Source: Rhodopseudomonas pentothenatexigens (lineage in GTDB: Bacteria; Pseudomonadota; Alphaproteobacteria; Rhizobiales; Xanthobacteraceae). Taken from it: a stretch of DNA of 64,000 bases. A program made the position numbers and the translations under genes. Location of the stretch: NCBI RefSeq assembly GCF_900218015.1, contig NZ_UFQQ01000019.1, positions 1 through 64,000 of the forward strand, read 5' to 3'. Position 1 is the stretch's first letter. The number at the start of each line of letters is the position of its first letter. The notes below the pieces were generated by a model. That model made no database searches. It was not told where the DNA came from and saw only the letters and a program-made list of their open reading frames with translations. Positions 25,559 through 37,215 of this stretch are shown piece by piece.

Positions 25559-26192
25559 CGCCGCCTCCGACGATCTGTTGAGGTTCGCAGGAAAGCGAAA
25601 GTTCGCCACGATTTTGGCTGACCCACCATGGCAGTTCACCAACAAGACTGGCAAGGTTGCGCCGGAGCATCGCCGTCTGTCGCGCTACGGCACCATGAAG
25701 CTTGACGAGATTTGTTCGCTGCCGGTACAAGACATCGCTGCGCCGACCTCACACCTTTATCTGTGGGTGCCGAATGCGATGCTGCCGGACGGCCTCGCGG
25801 TGATGCAAGCCTGGGGGTTCACCTACAAGTCGAACATCGTCTGGCACAAAGTCCGCAAGGATGGAGGCTCCGACGGTCGGGGTGTCGGTTTCTATTTTCG
25901 TAATGTGACCGAGCTGATCCTGTTCGGCGTACGCGGCAAGAATGCGCGCACGCTCGCGCCAGGACGGCGTCAGGTCAATTTGCTTGCAACGCGCAAGCGA
26001 GAGCACTCGCGAAAGCCGGATGAGCAGTATGAAATTATCGAGTCGTGCTCACCTGGGCCGTTCATCGAATTGTTCTCCCGCGGAATTCGGCAGGGGTGGT
26101 CGAATTGGGGGAATCAGGCCGATGATAGCTATCGTCCGACATGGAGGACATACTCTTATCATTCAAGAACTGAGTTGGATGCTGCTGAGTGA
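25542..26192 (+). CDS. MT-A70 family DNA adenine methyltransferase
   Basis: 216-residue N6-adenine methyltransferase. The catalytic DPPW is at 27-30 (FATILADPPWQF). Downstream MT-A70 features are HLYLWVPNAMLPDGLAVMQAWGF, VTELILFGVRG, and the cofactor-site region REHSRKPDEQYEIIE...PFIELFSRG..QGWSNWGNQ. It should protect host DNA against the endonuclease encoded just upstream, with which it overlaps by 17 bases. The start at 25542 is where homology begins; the open frame upstream is out-of-frame endonuclease DNA. Confidence 0.92.
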   Translation: MSKTNNAASDDLLRFAGKRKFATILADPPWQFTNKTGKVAPEHRRLSRYGTMKLDEICSLPVQDIAAPTSHLYLWVPNAMLPDGLAVMQAWGFTYKSNIVWHKVRKDGGSDGRGVGFYFRNVTELILFGVRGKNARTLAPGRRQVNLLATRKREHSRKPDEQYEIIESCSPGPFIELFSRGIRQGWSNWGNQADDSYRPTWRTYSYHSRTELDAAE

Positions 26193-26196
26193 GCGA

Positions 26197-27408
26197 CTAA
26201 ACGCTGCTTAGTACACGCGTAAGCGTTGCGGGGATCTCTGTTGTCGTAACAACTTTTTCGGATTTTGCATCCATCCATGCCAGGATAATTCCGACTGATG
26301 ATGCATGTTCCACGAGCCACTCTTTTCCCTCTGGTGGTGCTGCCTCCATTAGGAGAAGCATCCATTCTCCAGGATCAAGAAGGTCTCGATAGAGGAAGCG
26401 GTATTCAAGCAACTGGCTTATTCCGCGCCGCGCTTGTGTGTGAAAGTTGCGGTCCGTGCAGCTCTTGATTTCCACTAACACGGAGTGGCCTTCGACCTCG
26501 AAGTGGAGGTCGATGTTCTGATTGTACTTTGGAGCGCATCCGATTTTCCTCACAAGGTCCGCAAGTGCCTTTTCAAGGTCGTAGTGAGACTTATTTGCTC
26601 GCTCGCGGGCAATCATGTTCAGATTGAATGTGGCCCCCTTTGCGCTGCTCGCCCCACTAGGTGGCCGTCGGTCCCAATCCCGTGATTGGCTAACCGTAGC
26701 AGGGCAAGTCTCGATAGATTCATCTTCGAGTAAATCAGTGTCTAGCAGATTTGTTGGAGGAACTACAATTTTGACTGTGTCGTCGGAATTTAACAGACCC
26801 AACCAGCCTCTGTCTCTTAAGAAGTTGATTGGATTGGCTAGCAGTTCGTCTCTGGCGACAAGATCTGGCTCGTGCTGCGCAGCAACGATTGCGGCTTGTT
26901 CAAGCCAACCATCCTCCCTTTCCAAGCGTACAGTATTCGAAGAGGCGTCGAAGATTCCTGTCTCGCTTAAGAAAAATTCGAAGTTTGATCGAGCTTTCTT
27001 TGATGCTTTCTTGCTTAGCCATAGATTGAAAAAATCGGCGTTTCTCTTGTTCGTCAATTCGGTCGGTCGCCAATTTCCCGAAGAGTCGGCTATCACTTCG
27101 CATATGAAGCGTCTTATGCGCTCGTCTCTGTAAGCCCAAACAAAATACATCACCTTTCTCAACAAGGCGCTATTCAGACTGTAACTCTTCGTCAGAGAAA
27201 GAAAATAATCGTAAGAAATACGTCCATTGTTGATGATTAAGAAGCGCTTGCTAATCAATCCCGGTGCGTCACGATGAGAGTTCGGAGAATGGCGCGCAAA
27301 ATCAAGAAGTGCCTGGTATGGCATTCCAGGGGCTGCAGCGAGGATTGCGGCATCTAATTTTTCAAGTGGAGGCTCTTTAGTAAGGGAGCCGAAATTCGTC
27401 TGTGTCAT
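26197..27408 (-). CDS. Uncharacterised protein with C-terminal PD-(D/E)XK nuclease-like domain
   Basis: 403 residues, no signal peptide. Residues 275-345 look like a PD-(D/E)XK nuclease core: LADLVRKIG helix, D300 in QNIDLHFEVEG, then E313-I-K315 in VLVEIKSCTD, and a helix QLLEYRFLYR with Q332. The N-terminal 210 residues are helical (ALLRKVMYFVWAYRDERIRRFICEV, then FNLWLSKKASKKARSNFEFFLSETGIF), loosely reminiscent of BrxA-like proteins, which I cannot confirm. The gene is visibly AT-richer than its neighbours, a sign of transfer. It converges on the methyltransferase gene with four bases between stops. A role in restriction or defence is inferred. Confidence 0.72.
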   Translation of the reverse strand: MTQTNFGSLTKEPPLEKLDAAILAAAPGMPYQALLDFARHSPNSHRDAPGLISKRFLIINNGRISYDYFLSLTKSYSLNSALLRKVMYFVWAYRDERIRRFICEVIADSSGNWRPTELTNKRNADFFNLWLSKKASKKARSNFEFFLSETGIFDASSNTVRLEREDGWLEQAAIVAAQHEPDLVARDELLANPINFLRDRGWLGLLNSDDTVKIVVPPTNLLDTDLLEDESIETCPATVSQSRDWDRRPPSGASSAKGATFNLNMIARERANKSHYDLEKALADLVRKIGCAPKYNQNIDLHFEVEGHSVLVEIKSCTDRNFHTQARRGISQLLEYRFLYRDLLDPGEWMLLLMEAAPPEGKEWLVEHASSVGIILAWMDAKSEKVVTTTEIPATLTRVLSSV

Positions 27409-27622
27409 TTAATCGCCCCGTTCAATTTGCGGAGCGTCAACCTATGGTCGCAAAGTTAGCAACTTCTTTAGATTGGCAACGTGCAGCAAGGAAGCAGCGC
27501 GACGCAAGCCCGCCTCAATCTCTGGCGTTGCCGAGGTCTCATCCTGACCCCGCCGCTCAGCTGCCGTCCTGTAGATAGCTTGCTCAGCGGTTTGATGGAA
27601 TAGACGTAACCGTCTAGGTCTC
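27409..27622. other. Island/uvrB junction, no intact gene
   Basis: 214 bases upstream of the 403-residue gene and downstream of uvrB. One minus-strand frame (about 27440-27555) reads like a protein C-terminus (ETSATPEIEAGLRRAASLL...NLKKLLTL) without a start of its own and may be a gene scrap left at the junction. Confidence 0.35.
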
Positions 27623-30763
<3,141 letters not shown>

Positions 30764-30961
30764 CGGCGGGAATATGGGCAGAGTCGACGATCGATGAAAG
30801 GGCGCTTTGCGCGGAGCCGCTGCCGCAGAACCGGGGCGCGACAGAATTTTGCTGCGATGCGGCTGTGGTGCGGAATGCCGTTGCGAATGCACTGCGCGGT
30901 CTTTCCTTCGCCGCCGGGAACCGTAAGCTGCGGTTCCGTTCCCGCCTCGAGAGCTCCCGCC

Positions 30962-32938
30962 ATGCACCGTCCCACTGCCTTGGCTCTCCTCGTTGCTGCG
31001 CTCGCGCTGCCCGCCGCTGCGATCGCCCAACCGAACGACGCCGAGCCGGCGACCCGGGCCGCCAACGAGGCGGTGGCGAAGGCGCTGCCGCTGGCCGACC
31101 GCGCGGATTTCGAGGATGCGCAGCGCGGCCTGATCGCGCCGCTGCCGAACGGCGTCGTCGCCGGTGCCGCGGGCGCGCCGCCGGTGTGGAATCTGAAGCC
31201 CTTCGATTTCCTGAAAGGCGGAGCATCGCCGCCGACGGTGAATCCGAGTCTGTGGCGGCAGGCGCAGCTCAATCTCGCCAACGGCCTGTTCCAGGTCGCC
31301 GACCGGGTCTATCAGGTGCGCGGGCTCGATATGGCCAACCTCACCATCGTCGAGGGCGACACCGGGCTGATCGTCACCGACACCACGATGACGGTGCCGA
31401 CCGCCAAGGCGGCGCTCGATCTGTATTATCAGCACCGGCCGAACAAGCCGGTGGTGGCGCTGATCTACACCCACAGCCACATCGACCATTTCGGCGGCGC
31501 GCGCGGCCTGATCAGCGAGGCCGACGCCGCGAGCGGCAAGGTCAAGGTGATCGCGCCGGCCGGCTTCATGGAGCATGCGGTCGCCGAGAACGTCATCGCC
31601 GGCAACGCGATGAGCCGCCGCGCCCAGTTCCAGTTCGGCGCGCCGCTGCCGGTCGGCGAGCGCGGCCAGGTCGACGCCGGGCTCGGCAAGGCGCTGGCGC
31701 TCGGGCCGTTGTCGCTGATCCCGCCGAACGACACCATCCAGCAATCCTACGAGACCCGCACGATCGACGGCGTCGAGATCGAATTCCATCTCGTGCCCGG
31801 CTCCGAGGCGCCGTCGGAGATGATCTCGTATTATCCGCAGTTCAGGCTGCTCAACATGGCGGAGGACACCACCCACACCCTGCACAATCTCTACACGCTG
31901 CGCGGCGCGGCGGTGCGCGACGGCCGGCTGTGGTCGAAATATATCGGCGAGGCGATCGACCGCTACGGCGACCGCACCGACATCGTCATCGCGCAGCACC
32001 ATTGGCCGGTGTGGGGCCGCGACCGTGTGGTCGGCTATCTGAAGAAGCAGCGCGACGTCTACAAATTCATCCACGACCAGAGCGTACGGCTGCTCAATCA
32101 CGGCCTGACGCCGACCGAGATCGCCGAGCGGCTGACGCTGCCGCCGTCGCTGGCCGGCGAATTCGCCGCGCGCGGCTATTACGGCTCGGTCAGTCACAAC
32201 GCCAAGGCGGTGTATCAGTTCTATCTCGGCTGGTACGACGCCAACCCGGCCGAGCTCAATCCGCTGCCGCGCGCCGAACAGGCGAAGAAGGAGATCGACT
32301 ATATGGGCGGCGCCGCCGCCGTGCTGGCCCGCGCCCGCGACGACTACAAGGCCGGCCAGTATCGCTGGGTCGCGAGCGTCGCCAGCAAGCTGGTGTTCGC
32401 CGATCCGGCGAACAAGGAGGCGCGGGCGCTCGGCGCCGACGCGCTGGAACAGCTCGGCTATCAGGCCGAGGCCGCGACCTGGCGCAACGCCTATCTGCTC
32501 GGCGCGCAGGAGCTGCGCAGCGGTCTCGCCGCGACGGCGCTCAGCACCGCCAACCCCGATCTGTTGAAGGCGGTGTCGGTCGATCTCGCCTTCGATTTCC
32601 TCGCCGTCCGGCTCAATCCCGCCAAGGCCGAGGGCAAGCGCATCGTGGTGAACTGGACCTTCAGCGACACCAAGGAGACCTACACGATGACGCTGGAGAA
32701 TTCGGCGCTGTCGCACGTCGCCGGCAAGCTCTCCAGCGACGCCAATGTCAGCGTCACGCTCAGCCGCCCGACCTTCGATGCGATCTCGCTGAAGCAGCGC
32801 AGCTTCCTCGGCGCGATCGCCACCGGCGACCTGTGGGTCAGCGGCAACCCGCTGAAGCTGCGCGAGCTGTTCGGCATGTTCGACGAGTTCTCGCCGAATT
32901 TCGAAGTGATCGAGCCGGTCAAGGCCAGCGTGGATTGA
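30962..32938 (+). CDS. Alkyl/aryl sulfatase, SdsA1-like metallo-beta-lactamase
   Basis: 658-residue exported class III sulfatase that would hydrolyse alkyl sulfate esters such as SDS. The signal peptide ([22 protein letters not shown]) ends AIA-QPN. The dinuclear zinc motif [10 protein letters not shown] lies at 170-179. The C-terminal SCP2-like domain covers about 535-658 ([14 protein letters not shown]...[24 protein letters not shown]). Length matches Pseudomonas SdsA1. It is divergent from uvrB and stands alone. Long frames extending back through uvrB are antisense artefacts; the start at 30962 is the first with a signal peptide. Confidence 0.94.
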   Translation: MHRPTALALLVAALALPAAAIAQPNDAEPATRAANEAVAKALPLADRADFEDAQRGLIAPLPNGVVAGAAGAPPVWNLKPFDFLKGGASPPTVNPSLWRQAQLNLANGLFQVADRVYQVRGLDMANLTIVEGDTGLIVTDTTMTVPTAKAALDLYYQHRPNKPVVALIYTHSHIDHFGGARGLISEADAASGKVKVIAPAGFMEHAVAENVIAGNAMSRRAQFQFGAPLPVGERGQVDAGLGKALALGPLSLIPPNDTIQQSYETRTIDGVEIEFHLVPGSEAPSEMISYYPQFRLLNMAEDTTHTLHNLYTLRGAAVRDGRLWSKYIGEAIDRYGDRTDIVIAQHHWPVWGRDRVVGYLKKQRDVYKFIHDQSVRLLNHGLTPTEIAERLTLPPSLAGEFAARGYYGSVSHNAKAVYQFYLGWYDANPAELNPLPRAEQAKKEIDYMGGAAAVLARARDDYKAGQYRWVASVASKLVFADPANKEARALGADALEQLGYQAEAATWRNAYLLGAQELRSGLAATALSTANPDLLKAVSVDLAFDFLAVRLNPAKAEGKRIVVNWTFSDTKETYTMTLENSALSHVAGKLSSDANVSVTLSRPTFDAISLKQRSFLGAIATGDLWVSGNPLKLRELFGMFDEFSPNFEVIEPVKASVD

Positions 32939-32982
32939 GGCGGGTCGGCGGGTTGACTTCGCCGGGCAAGTGGTGAAAGTTC

Positions 32983-32994
32983 ATGCATATGCAT
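32983..32994. promoter_or_regulatory. 12-base palindrome upstream of GST gene
   Basis: ATGCATATGCAT, a perfect palindrome 37 bases before the GST start and downstream of a TTGACT box. It looks like a MarR-type or similar dimer site; the regulator is unknown. Confidence 0.4.
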
Positions 32995-33031
32995 CCAATT
33001 GGGATGCCACCCTCAGCCGCGAGAAACGCTC

Positions 33032-33739
33032 ATGATCGACCTGTACTACTGGACCACGCCGAACGGTCACAAGATCACGATGTTCCTCGAAGAAGCGGGG
33101 CTCGACTACAACATCGTGCCGGTGAACATCGGCGCCGGCGATCAGTTCAAGCCTGACTTCCTGGCGATCGCGCCGAACAACCGGATGCCGGCGATCGTCG
33201 ATCATGCGCCCGCCGGCGGAGACAAGCCGCTGTCGGTGTTCGAATCCGGCGCGATCCTGCTGTATCTCGCCGACAAGACCGGCAAGTTCCTGCCGAAGGA
33301 TCTGTACGGGCGCAACGACACGCTGCAATGGCTGTTCTGGCAGATGGGCGGCCTCGGACCCATGGCCGGGCAGAACCACCATTTCAACGTCTACGCGCCG
33401 GAGAAGATTCCCTACGCCATCAACCGCTACGTCAACGAGACCAACCGGCTGTACGGCGTGCTCAACAAGCGGCTGGCGGATCGCGAATTCCTCGCCGGCA
33501 CCTATTCGATCGCCGACATGGCGAGCTATCCGTGGATCGTGCCGTACAAGAACCAGGGCCAGAACATCGACGACTTCCCGCATCTGAGGCGCTGGCTGGA
33601 GGCCATCGCGGCGCGGCCTGCCGCCGAGCGCGCCTACGCCAAGGCCAAGGAGGTCAACCCGAGCTTCGGCCAGCCGACGATCCGCACCGAGGAAGAAAAG
33701 AAGATGCTGTTCGGCCAGACCGCCGCGGTGGTGAAGTAG
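33032..33739 (+). CDS. Glutathione S-transferase (GstB/YfcG type)
   Basis: 235-residue GST. The N-terminal thioredoxin fold opens MIDLYYWTTPNGHKITMFLEEA, with TPNGHK typical of the Nu/YfcG group, then NNRMPAIVD and FESGAILLYLAD, the glutathione-binding ES signature. The helical C-terminal domain includes YSIADMASYPWIVPY. YfcG-like enzymes act as disulfide reductases, and that activity is likely here. The start at 33032 is preceded by GAGAAACGCTC; the in-frame ATG at 32999 adds 11 residues. Confidence 0.92.
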   Translation: MIDLYYWTTPNGHKITMFLEEAGLDYNIVPVNIGAGDQFKPDFLAIAPNNRMPAIVDHAPAGGDKPLSVFESGAILLYLADKTGKFLPKDLYGRNDTLQWLFWQMGGLGPMAGQNHHFNVYAPEKIPYAINRYVNETNRLYGVLNKRLADREFLAGTYSIADMASYPWIVPYKNQGQNIDDFPHLRRWLEAIAARPAAERAYAKAKEVNPSFGQPTIRTEEEKKMLFGQTAAVVK

Positions 33740-33751
33740 TTCGATCCGTCG

Positions 33752-33852
33752 GTCATTCCGGGGCGCGAGCGCAGCTCGCGAACCCGGAATCTCGATGTTC
33801 AGATCACCTCGGGATTCCGGCTCACGCGCTGGCGCGCGTGCCCCGGAATGAC
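33752..33852. repeat. Intergenic palindromic repeat pair, family B
   Basis: Inverted GTCATTCCGGGGCGC...GCCCCGGAATGAC units with GCGAGCTGCGC-like arms, directly after the GST gene. Confidence 0.85.
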
Positions 33853-33873
33853 GAGCGTGATACTGACCAACTC

Positions 33874-33945
33874 CGTCATGCGCGGGCTTGACCCGCGCAT
33901 CCATCTCCCGAACGATGGATCGCCGGATCAAGTCCGGCGATGACG
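33874..33945. repeat. Intergenic palindromic repeat, family C
   Basis: CGTCATGCGCGGGCTTGACCCGCGCATCCATC followed by GATGGATCGCCGGATCAAGTCCGGCGATGACG, two adjoining hairpins. Families B and C abut here. Confidence 0.85.
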
Positions 33946-34003
33946 TCGGTTGTCGGGTAAGCGCCGGATCACAGCGGCGCATCAACGAGGGGTGATGGGC
34001 GAC

Positions 34004-34699
34004 ATGACTCTCCAACTGTTCGAACTGGTCGGGGCCGATGCCGGGCGGCCGTTCTCGCCGTTCGTGTGGCGGACGCGGATGGCGCTGGCGCACAAGGGAC
34101 TGCAGGCCGAAACGATCCCGTGGCGCTTCACCGACAAGGCCGCGATCGCCTGCCACGGTTCCGAGAAGGTGCCGGTGCTGCTCGACGGCGACAAGGCGGT
34201 GTGCGACTCCTGGGCGATCGCCAACTATCTCGAAGACGCCTATCCGGACCGGCCGTCGCTGTTCGGCGGCGACGGCGGCCGGGCGATGGCGCGGATGCTG
34301 AACTGGTGGGGCGACCTCGCCATCGTCGGCGGCATCTTCCCGATGGTGGTCGCCGACATCGTGCAGCGGCTGGATCCTGCCGATGCGGCGTATTTCCGGC
34401 AGTCGCGCGAGGCGCGGCTGAAGACGTCGCTGGAAGAAGCCGCCGCGACCCGCGACCGCGCGGTCGAAGGCTTCCGCAGGTCGCTCGATCCGCTGCGGCT
34501 GACGCTGAAGACGCAACCCTTTCTCGGCGGCGCCGCGCCGAACTACGCCGACTACATCGTGTTCGGCGGCTTCCAATGGGCGCGCATCGTCAGCGATTTC
34601 CAACTGCTGCAGAACGACGACCCGGTCTATGCCTGGCGCGAGCGGCTGCTCGACGCGTTCGGCGGTCTGGCGCGCGCCACGCCGGGCTATCCGGTCTGA
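34004..34699 (+). CDS. Glutathione S-transferase family protein
   Basis: 231-residue GST-fold protein. The N-terminal part (LQLFELVGADAGRPFSPFVWRTRMAL, then EKVPVLLDGDKAVCDSWAIANYLEDAYPD) resembles the beta-etherase (LigE/LigF)-like group that cleaves glutathione-linked ethers. The substrate is not known. The start is ambiguous among 33950, 33995 and 34004; a GAGGGG lies 5-15 bases before the last two. It is convergent with the enoyl-CoA hydratase gene, overlapping it by 13 bases. Confidence 0.85.
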   Translation: MTLQLFELVGADAGRPFSPFVWRTRMALAHKGLQAETIPWRFTDKAAIACHGSEKVPVLLDGDKAVCDSWAIANYLEDAYPDRPSLFGGDGGRAMARMLNWWGDLAIVGGIFPMVVADIVQRLDPADAAYFRQSREARLKTSLEEAAATRDRAVEGFRRSLDPLRLTLKTQPFLGGAAPNYADYIVFGGFQWARIVSDFQLLQNDDPVYAWRERLLDAFGGLARATPGYPV

Positions 34700-35478
34700 G
34701 CCGGGCCGCGCCGCCGGTTGCGCCAGTCGGCGAGGCCGCGCGCCAGCTCCTCGCCGCCGGCGAGCGCGGCGAATTGCGCGCGCTCGACCAGCAGGCCCTC
34801 GTCGATCGACAGATTGAGCCCGCGCGTTGCGGCGGTGATCACCGCTGCGACTGCGCCCGGCGGATGCCGGATGATCTGCCGCGCCAGCGCGTCGGCCGCA
34901 GAGAGCAGGTCGCCGTGCGGCACCACGCGGTTGACCAGGCCGATCGCGAGCGCATGGTCGGGCGAAAACGGCTCGCCGGTGAGTAACAGCTCCAGGCCGC
35001 GCTTGCGGCCGGCGAGGCGCGGCAGCCGCTGGGTGCCGCCGAAGGTCGGCGGCATCGCCAGCTTGATCTCCGGCTTGGCGAACCGGGCGCGCTCGCTCGC
35101 CACCGCCAGATGCACCGCCTCGGTGATCTCGCAGCCGCCGCCATAGGCGAGGCCGTTCACCGCCGCGATCACCGGCTTATTGAAACTCTCGAGCCGCGCC
35201 GTCATGGTCTGGCCGCGGCGGACGAAGTCGCGCACCGCATGCTCGGCGCCGCGCGCGACGCTGCCGGAGAATTCGGCGATGTCGGCGCCGGCGGAAAACG
35301 CCCGGTCGCCGGCGCCGGTCAGGATCACGGCGCGGACGCCGTCGTCGACCTCGATCGCGTCGAGCCGCTGCATCAAGCGGTCGATCAACGCGTAGTTCAG
35401 TGCGTTCAGCTTGTCGGGGCGGTTCAGCGCTAAGAGCGCGACGCCGTCGCGCAGCTCGATCGGGATCAGCTCGGTCAT
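34687..35478 (-). CDS. Enoyl-CoA hydratase/isomerase family protein
   Basis: 263-residue crotonase-fold enzyme. It has the oxyanion-hole segments AGDRAFSAGADIAEF and VNGLAYGGGCEITEAVHLAVAS, with the FAKPEIKLAMPPTFGGTQRLPRLAG region carrying the usual acidic residue. The start MTELIPIELRDG at 35478 fits homology; the longer frame to 35538 would cover the operator. It is divergent from the TetR gene, whose palindromic site lies 50 bases upstream, so it is probably repressed by that protein. Confidence 0.92.
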   Translation of the reverse strand: MTELIPIELRDGVALLALNRPDKLNALNYALIDRLMQRLDAIEVDDGVRAVILTGAGDRAFSAGADIAEFSGSVARGAEHAVRDFVRRGQTMTARLESFNKPVIAAVNGLAYGGGCEITEAVHLAVASERARFAKPEIKLAMPPTFGGTQRLPRLAGRKRGLELLLTGEPFSPDHALAIGLVNRVVPHGDLLSAADALARQIIRHPPGAVAAVITAATRGLNLSIDEGLLVERAQFAALAGGEELARGLADWRNRRRGPAQTG

Positions 35479-35527
35479 GTCCGGGTCTCCATCGGGTCGT
35501 CCGATCGCTACCGCGGCAGGTGCGTTG

Positions 35528-35551
35528 TGTATATTCACTGGTCGGTATACA
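35528..35551. promoter_or_regulatory. TetR-type operator between divergent genes
   Basis: TGTATATTCACTGGTCGGTATACA has perfect outer arms TGTATA/TATACA and partial inner symmetry (AC...GT). The right half TCGGTATA resembles AcrR/TetR family sites built on TATACCGACC. It lies between the hydratase start (35478) and the tetR start, so it can control both. Confidence 0.65.
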
Positions 35552-35559
35552 TGAGGGGA

Positions 35560-36243
35560 ATGGCGAGCCGAACTTCAGCAGCGTCTCCGAACACCCGCGA
35601 CGGCACGATCACGCGCGACCGCATCGTCGCCGCCGCCGCCAAGCTGTTCTATGCCGAGGGCATCCGCGCGGTCGGGGTCGACGCGGTGGCCGAGAAAGCC
35701 GGCGTCACCAAGCGGACGCTGTATTATCACTTCCGCAGCAAGGACGATCTGGTCGCCGCCTATCTGCAAGGGCGCGACCAGCCGAATCTCGCGCTGTTCC
35801 GGCAGTGGTTCGAGGAGACGCCGGGCGCGCTGTCGGCCAAGGTCGAGGGCATCTTCAGGAATCTTGCCCGCGCCGCGCGGCATCCGAAATGGAAGGGCTG
35901 CGGCTTCCTGCGCACCTCGGCGGAGCTCGCCAATTTGCCGGGCCATCCGGCGATCAAGATCGGCGCCGCGCACAAGAAGAAGTTCGAGCGCTGGCTGCGC
36001 GATACGTTCGCCGAGGCCGGGATCGGCGAGGCCGACGAGCTGGCGCGGCAGATGCTGCTGCTGCTCGACGGCTCGTTCGCGGTGGTGCTGCTGCATCGCG
36101 ATGCGAGCTACATGGAGACCGCAGGCGCGGCGGCGGCCAGGCTGGTGGCGGCGGCGCTGCCGCGCCGGGTCAGCGCGGCGCGGCCAACGCGTTCGATGCC
36201 GCGAACCGGCCGCGGGTCTCGAGCAAACTCCGCACCGCGTTGA
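35560..36243 (+). CDS. TetR family transcriptional regulator
   Basis: 227-residue repressor. The N-terminal HTH reads RDRIVAAAAKLFYAEGIRAVGVDAVAEKAGVTKRTLYYHFRSKDDLVAAYL (residues 20-69). The ligand domain includes the WKGCGFLRTSAELANLPGHPA block seen in a common proteobacterial subgroup. The start could be ATG 35551 or 35560, or GTG 35527; the last two would place the operator differently. The last 74 bases overlap the convergent HAD gene, and the C-terminal residues encoded there are low-complexity Arg/Ser. Confidence 0.9.
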   Translation: MASRTSAASPNTRDGTITRDRIVAAAAKLFYAEGIRAVGVDAVAEKAGVTKRTLYYHFRSKDDLVAAYLQGRDQPNLALFRQWFEETPGALSAKVEGIFRNLARAARHPKWKGCGFLRTSAELANLPGHPAIKIGAAHKKKFERWLRDTFAEAGIGEADELARQMLLLLDGSFAVVLLHRDASYMETAGAAAARLVAAALPRRVSAARPTRSMPRTGRGSRANSAPR

Positions 36244-36877
36244 GATCCGGCAGCACCGCGGCGCATCTGCCGCGGGTGGCGGCGTCGGGCTGCAGCAGGT
36301 CGGGCACCATCAGGGTGATGGCGCCTGCGGTGGCCGCGGCGGTGACGCCGACGCTGGAATCCTCGACCGCGACGCAATTCGCCGGCGCCGCACCGAGCCG
36401 GCCGGCGGCGAGCAGATACAGATCCGGCGCCGGCTTGCCATGGGCGACGTCGTCGCGGGTCAGGATGGTGTCGAACCGGCCGCGGATGCCGGCGAGCGTC
36501 AGATGCAGGTCGGCGGTCTTGCGCGACGACGAAGTCACCACCGCCACCGGGCAGCGCGCGTCGTCGAGCGCATCGAGCAGTTCGCAGGTGCCGGGCTTCA
36601 CCGGCAGCCCCTGGGCGAACCGGGCGTCGCGCTTCTGGACGAAGGCGCGGTTGATCTCGGAGAGCGGCAGCGTCTCGCCGTAGCGCGCGACCAGCAGCGC
36701 CTGGCATTCCGGCCCCGGCAGCCCGATCATCGACTCGCAGGTCTTTGTCGCATCCGGCAGGCCGAAGCCGTTCAGCACCTCGGTTAAGCTTTCCAGATAC
36801 ACCCGCTCGGTGTCGACCAGCGTGCCGTCCATGTCGAGCAGCACCGCTGCGATCAGCCAGTCCTGCGCAGCGTTCAC
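36170..36877 (-). CDS. HAD superfamily hydrolase (beta-phosphoglucomutase/phosphatase-like)
   Basis: 235-residue haloacid dehalogenase hydrolase of subfamily IA. Motif I is LLDMDGTLVDTE (nucleophile D15, acid D17), motif II VVTSSSRK, motif III the lysine of GKPAPD, and motif IV AVEDSSVGV. The substrate is a small phosphorylated metabolite, not assignable. The start is GTG at 36877, overlapping the stop of the upstream CWC gene as GTGA, which fixes the start. The 3' end overlaps tetR on the other strand. Confidence 0.9.
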   Translation of the reverse strand: MNAAQDWLIAAVLLDMDGTLVDTERVYLESLTEVLNGFGLPDATKTCESMIGLPGPECQALLVARYGETLPLSEINRAFVQKRDARFAQGLPVKPGTCELLDALDDARCPVAVVTSSSRKTADLHLTLAGIRGRFDTILTRDDVAHGKPAPDLYLLAAGRLGAAPANCVAVEDSSVGVTAAATAGAITLMVPDLLQPDAATRGRCAAVLPDLNAVRSLLETRGRFAASNALAAPR

Positions 36878-37083
36878 GATTTGCGGCTCGCCTTCGCGGC
36901 CTCGCGCAGACATTCCGGGCACAGGCAATCGACCGCGTCCGACGGTAGCGGCAGATGCGCCGGCTCCGCCGAGCACCAGCAGCCGCTGTCCATCGTGCAC
37001 GAGAACTCCGCGCCGCATCCGGCGCAGATCAGCCGCCGCGGCGGCGGCGCAGGCGTGGCGGAACTGGTCGGGCGGAGCGGCAT
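36874..37083 (-). CDS. Cysteine-rich CWC family protein
   Basis: 69-residue protein with eight cysteines at 20, 23, 29, 35, 37, 53, 55 and 58 (CAGCGAEFSCTMDSGCWC, then CLCPEC). This is the CWC-domain pattern and probably binds zinc. Its function is not known. It is translationally coupled through a GTGA overlap to the HAD hydrolase gene, which suggests a shared role. Confidence 0.82.
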   Translation of the reverse strand: MPLRPTSSATPAPPPRRLICAGCGAEFSCTMDSGCWCSAEPAHLPLPSDAVDCLCPECLREAAKASRKS

Positions 37084-37215
37084 GTTCGTGGGTCGATGAA
37101 CGCAGGTGAAACCAGTTGGTAGCGTACTCCGCCTGAGCCGCGATGCAATACGCGGAAGGTCGCGGAGGTGAGGGGGACCGCCCGACTCAATAAAAGGGGA
37201 GCCACCTCTCCCCCT

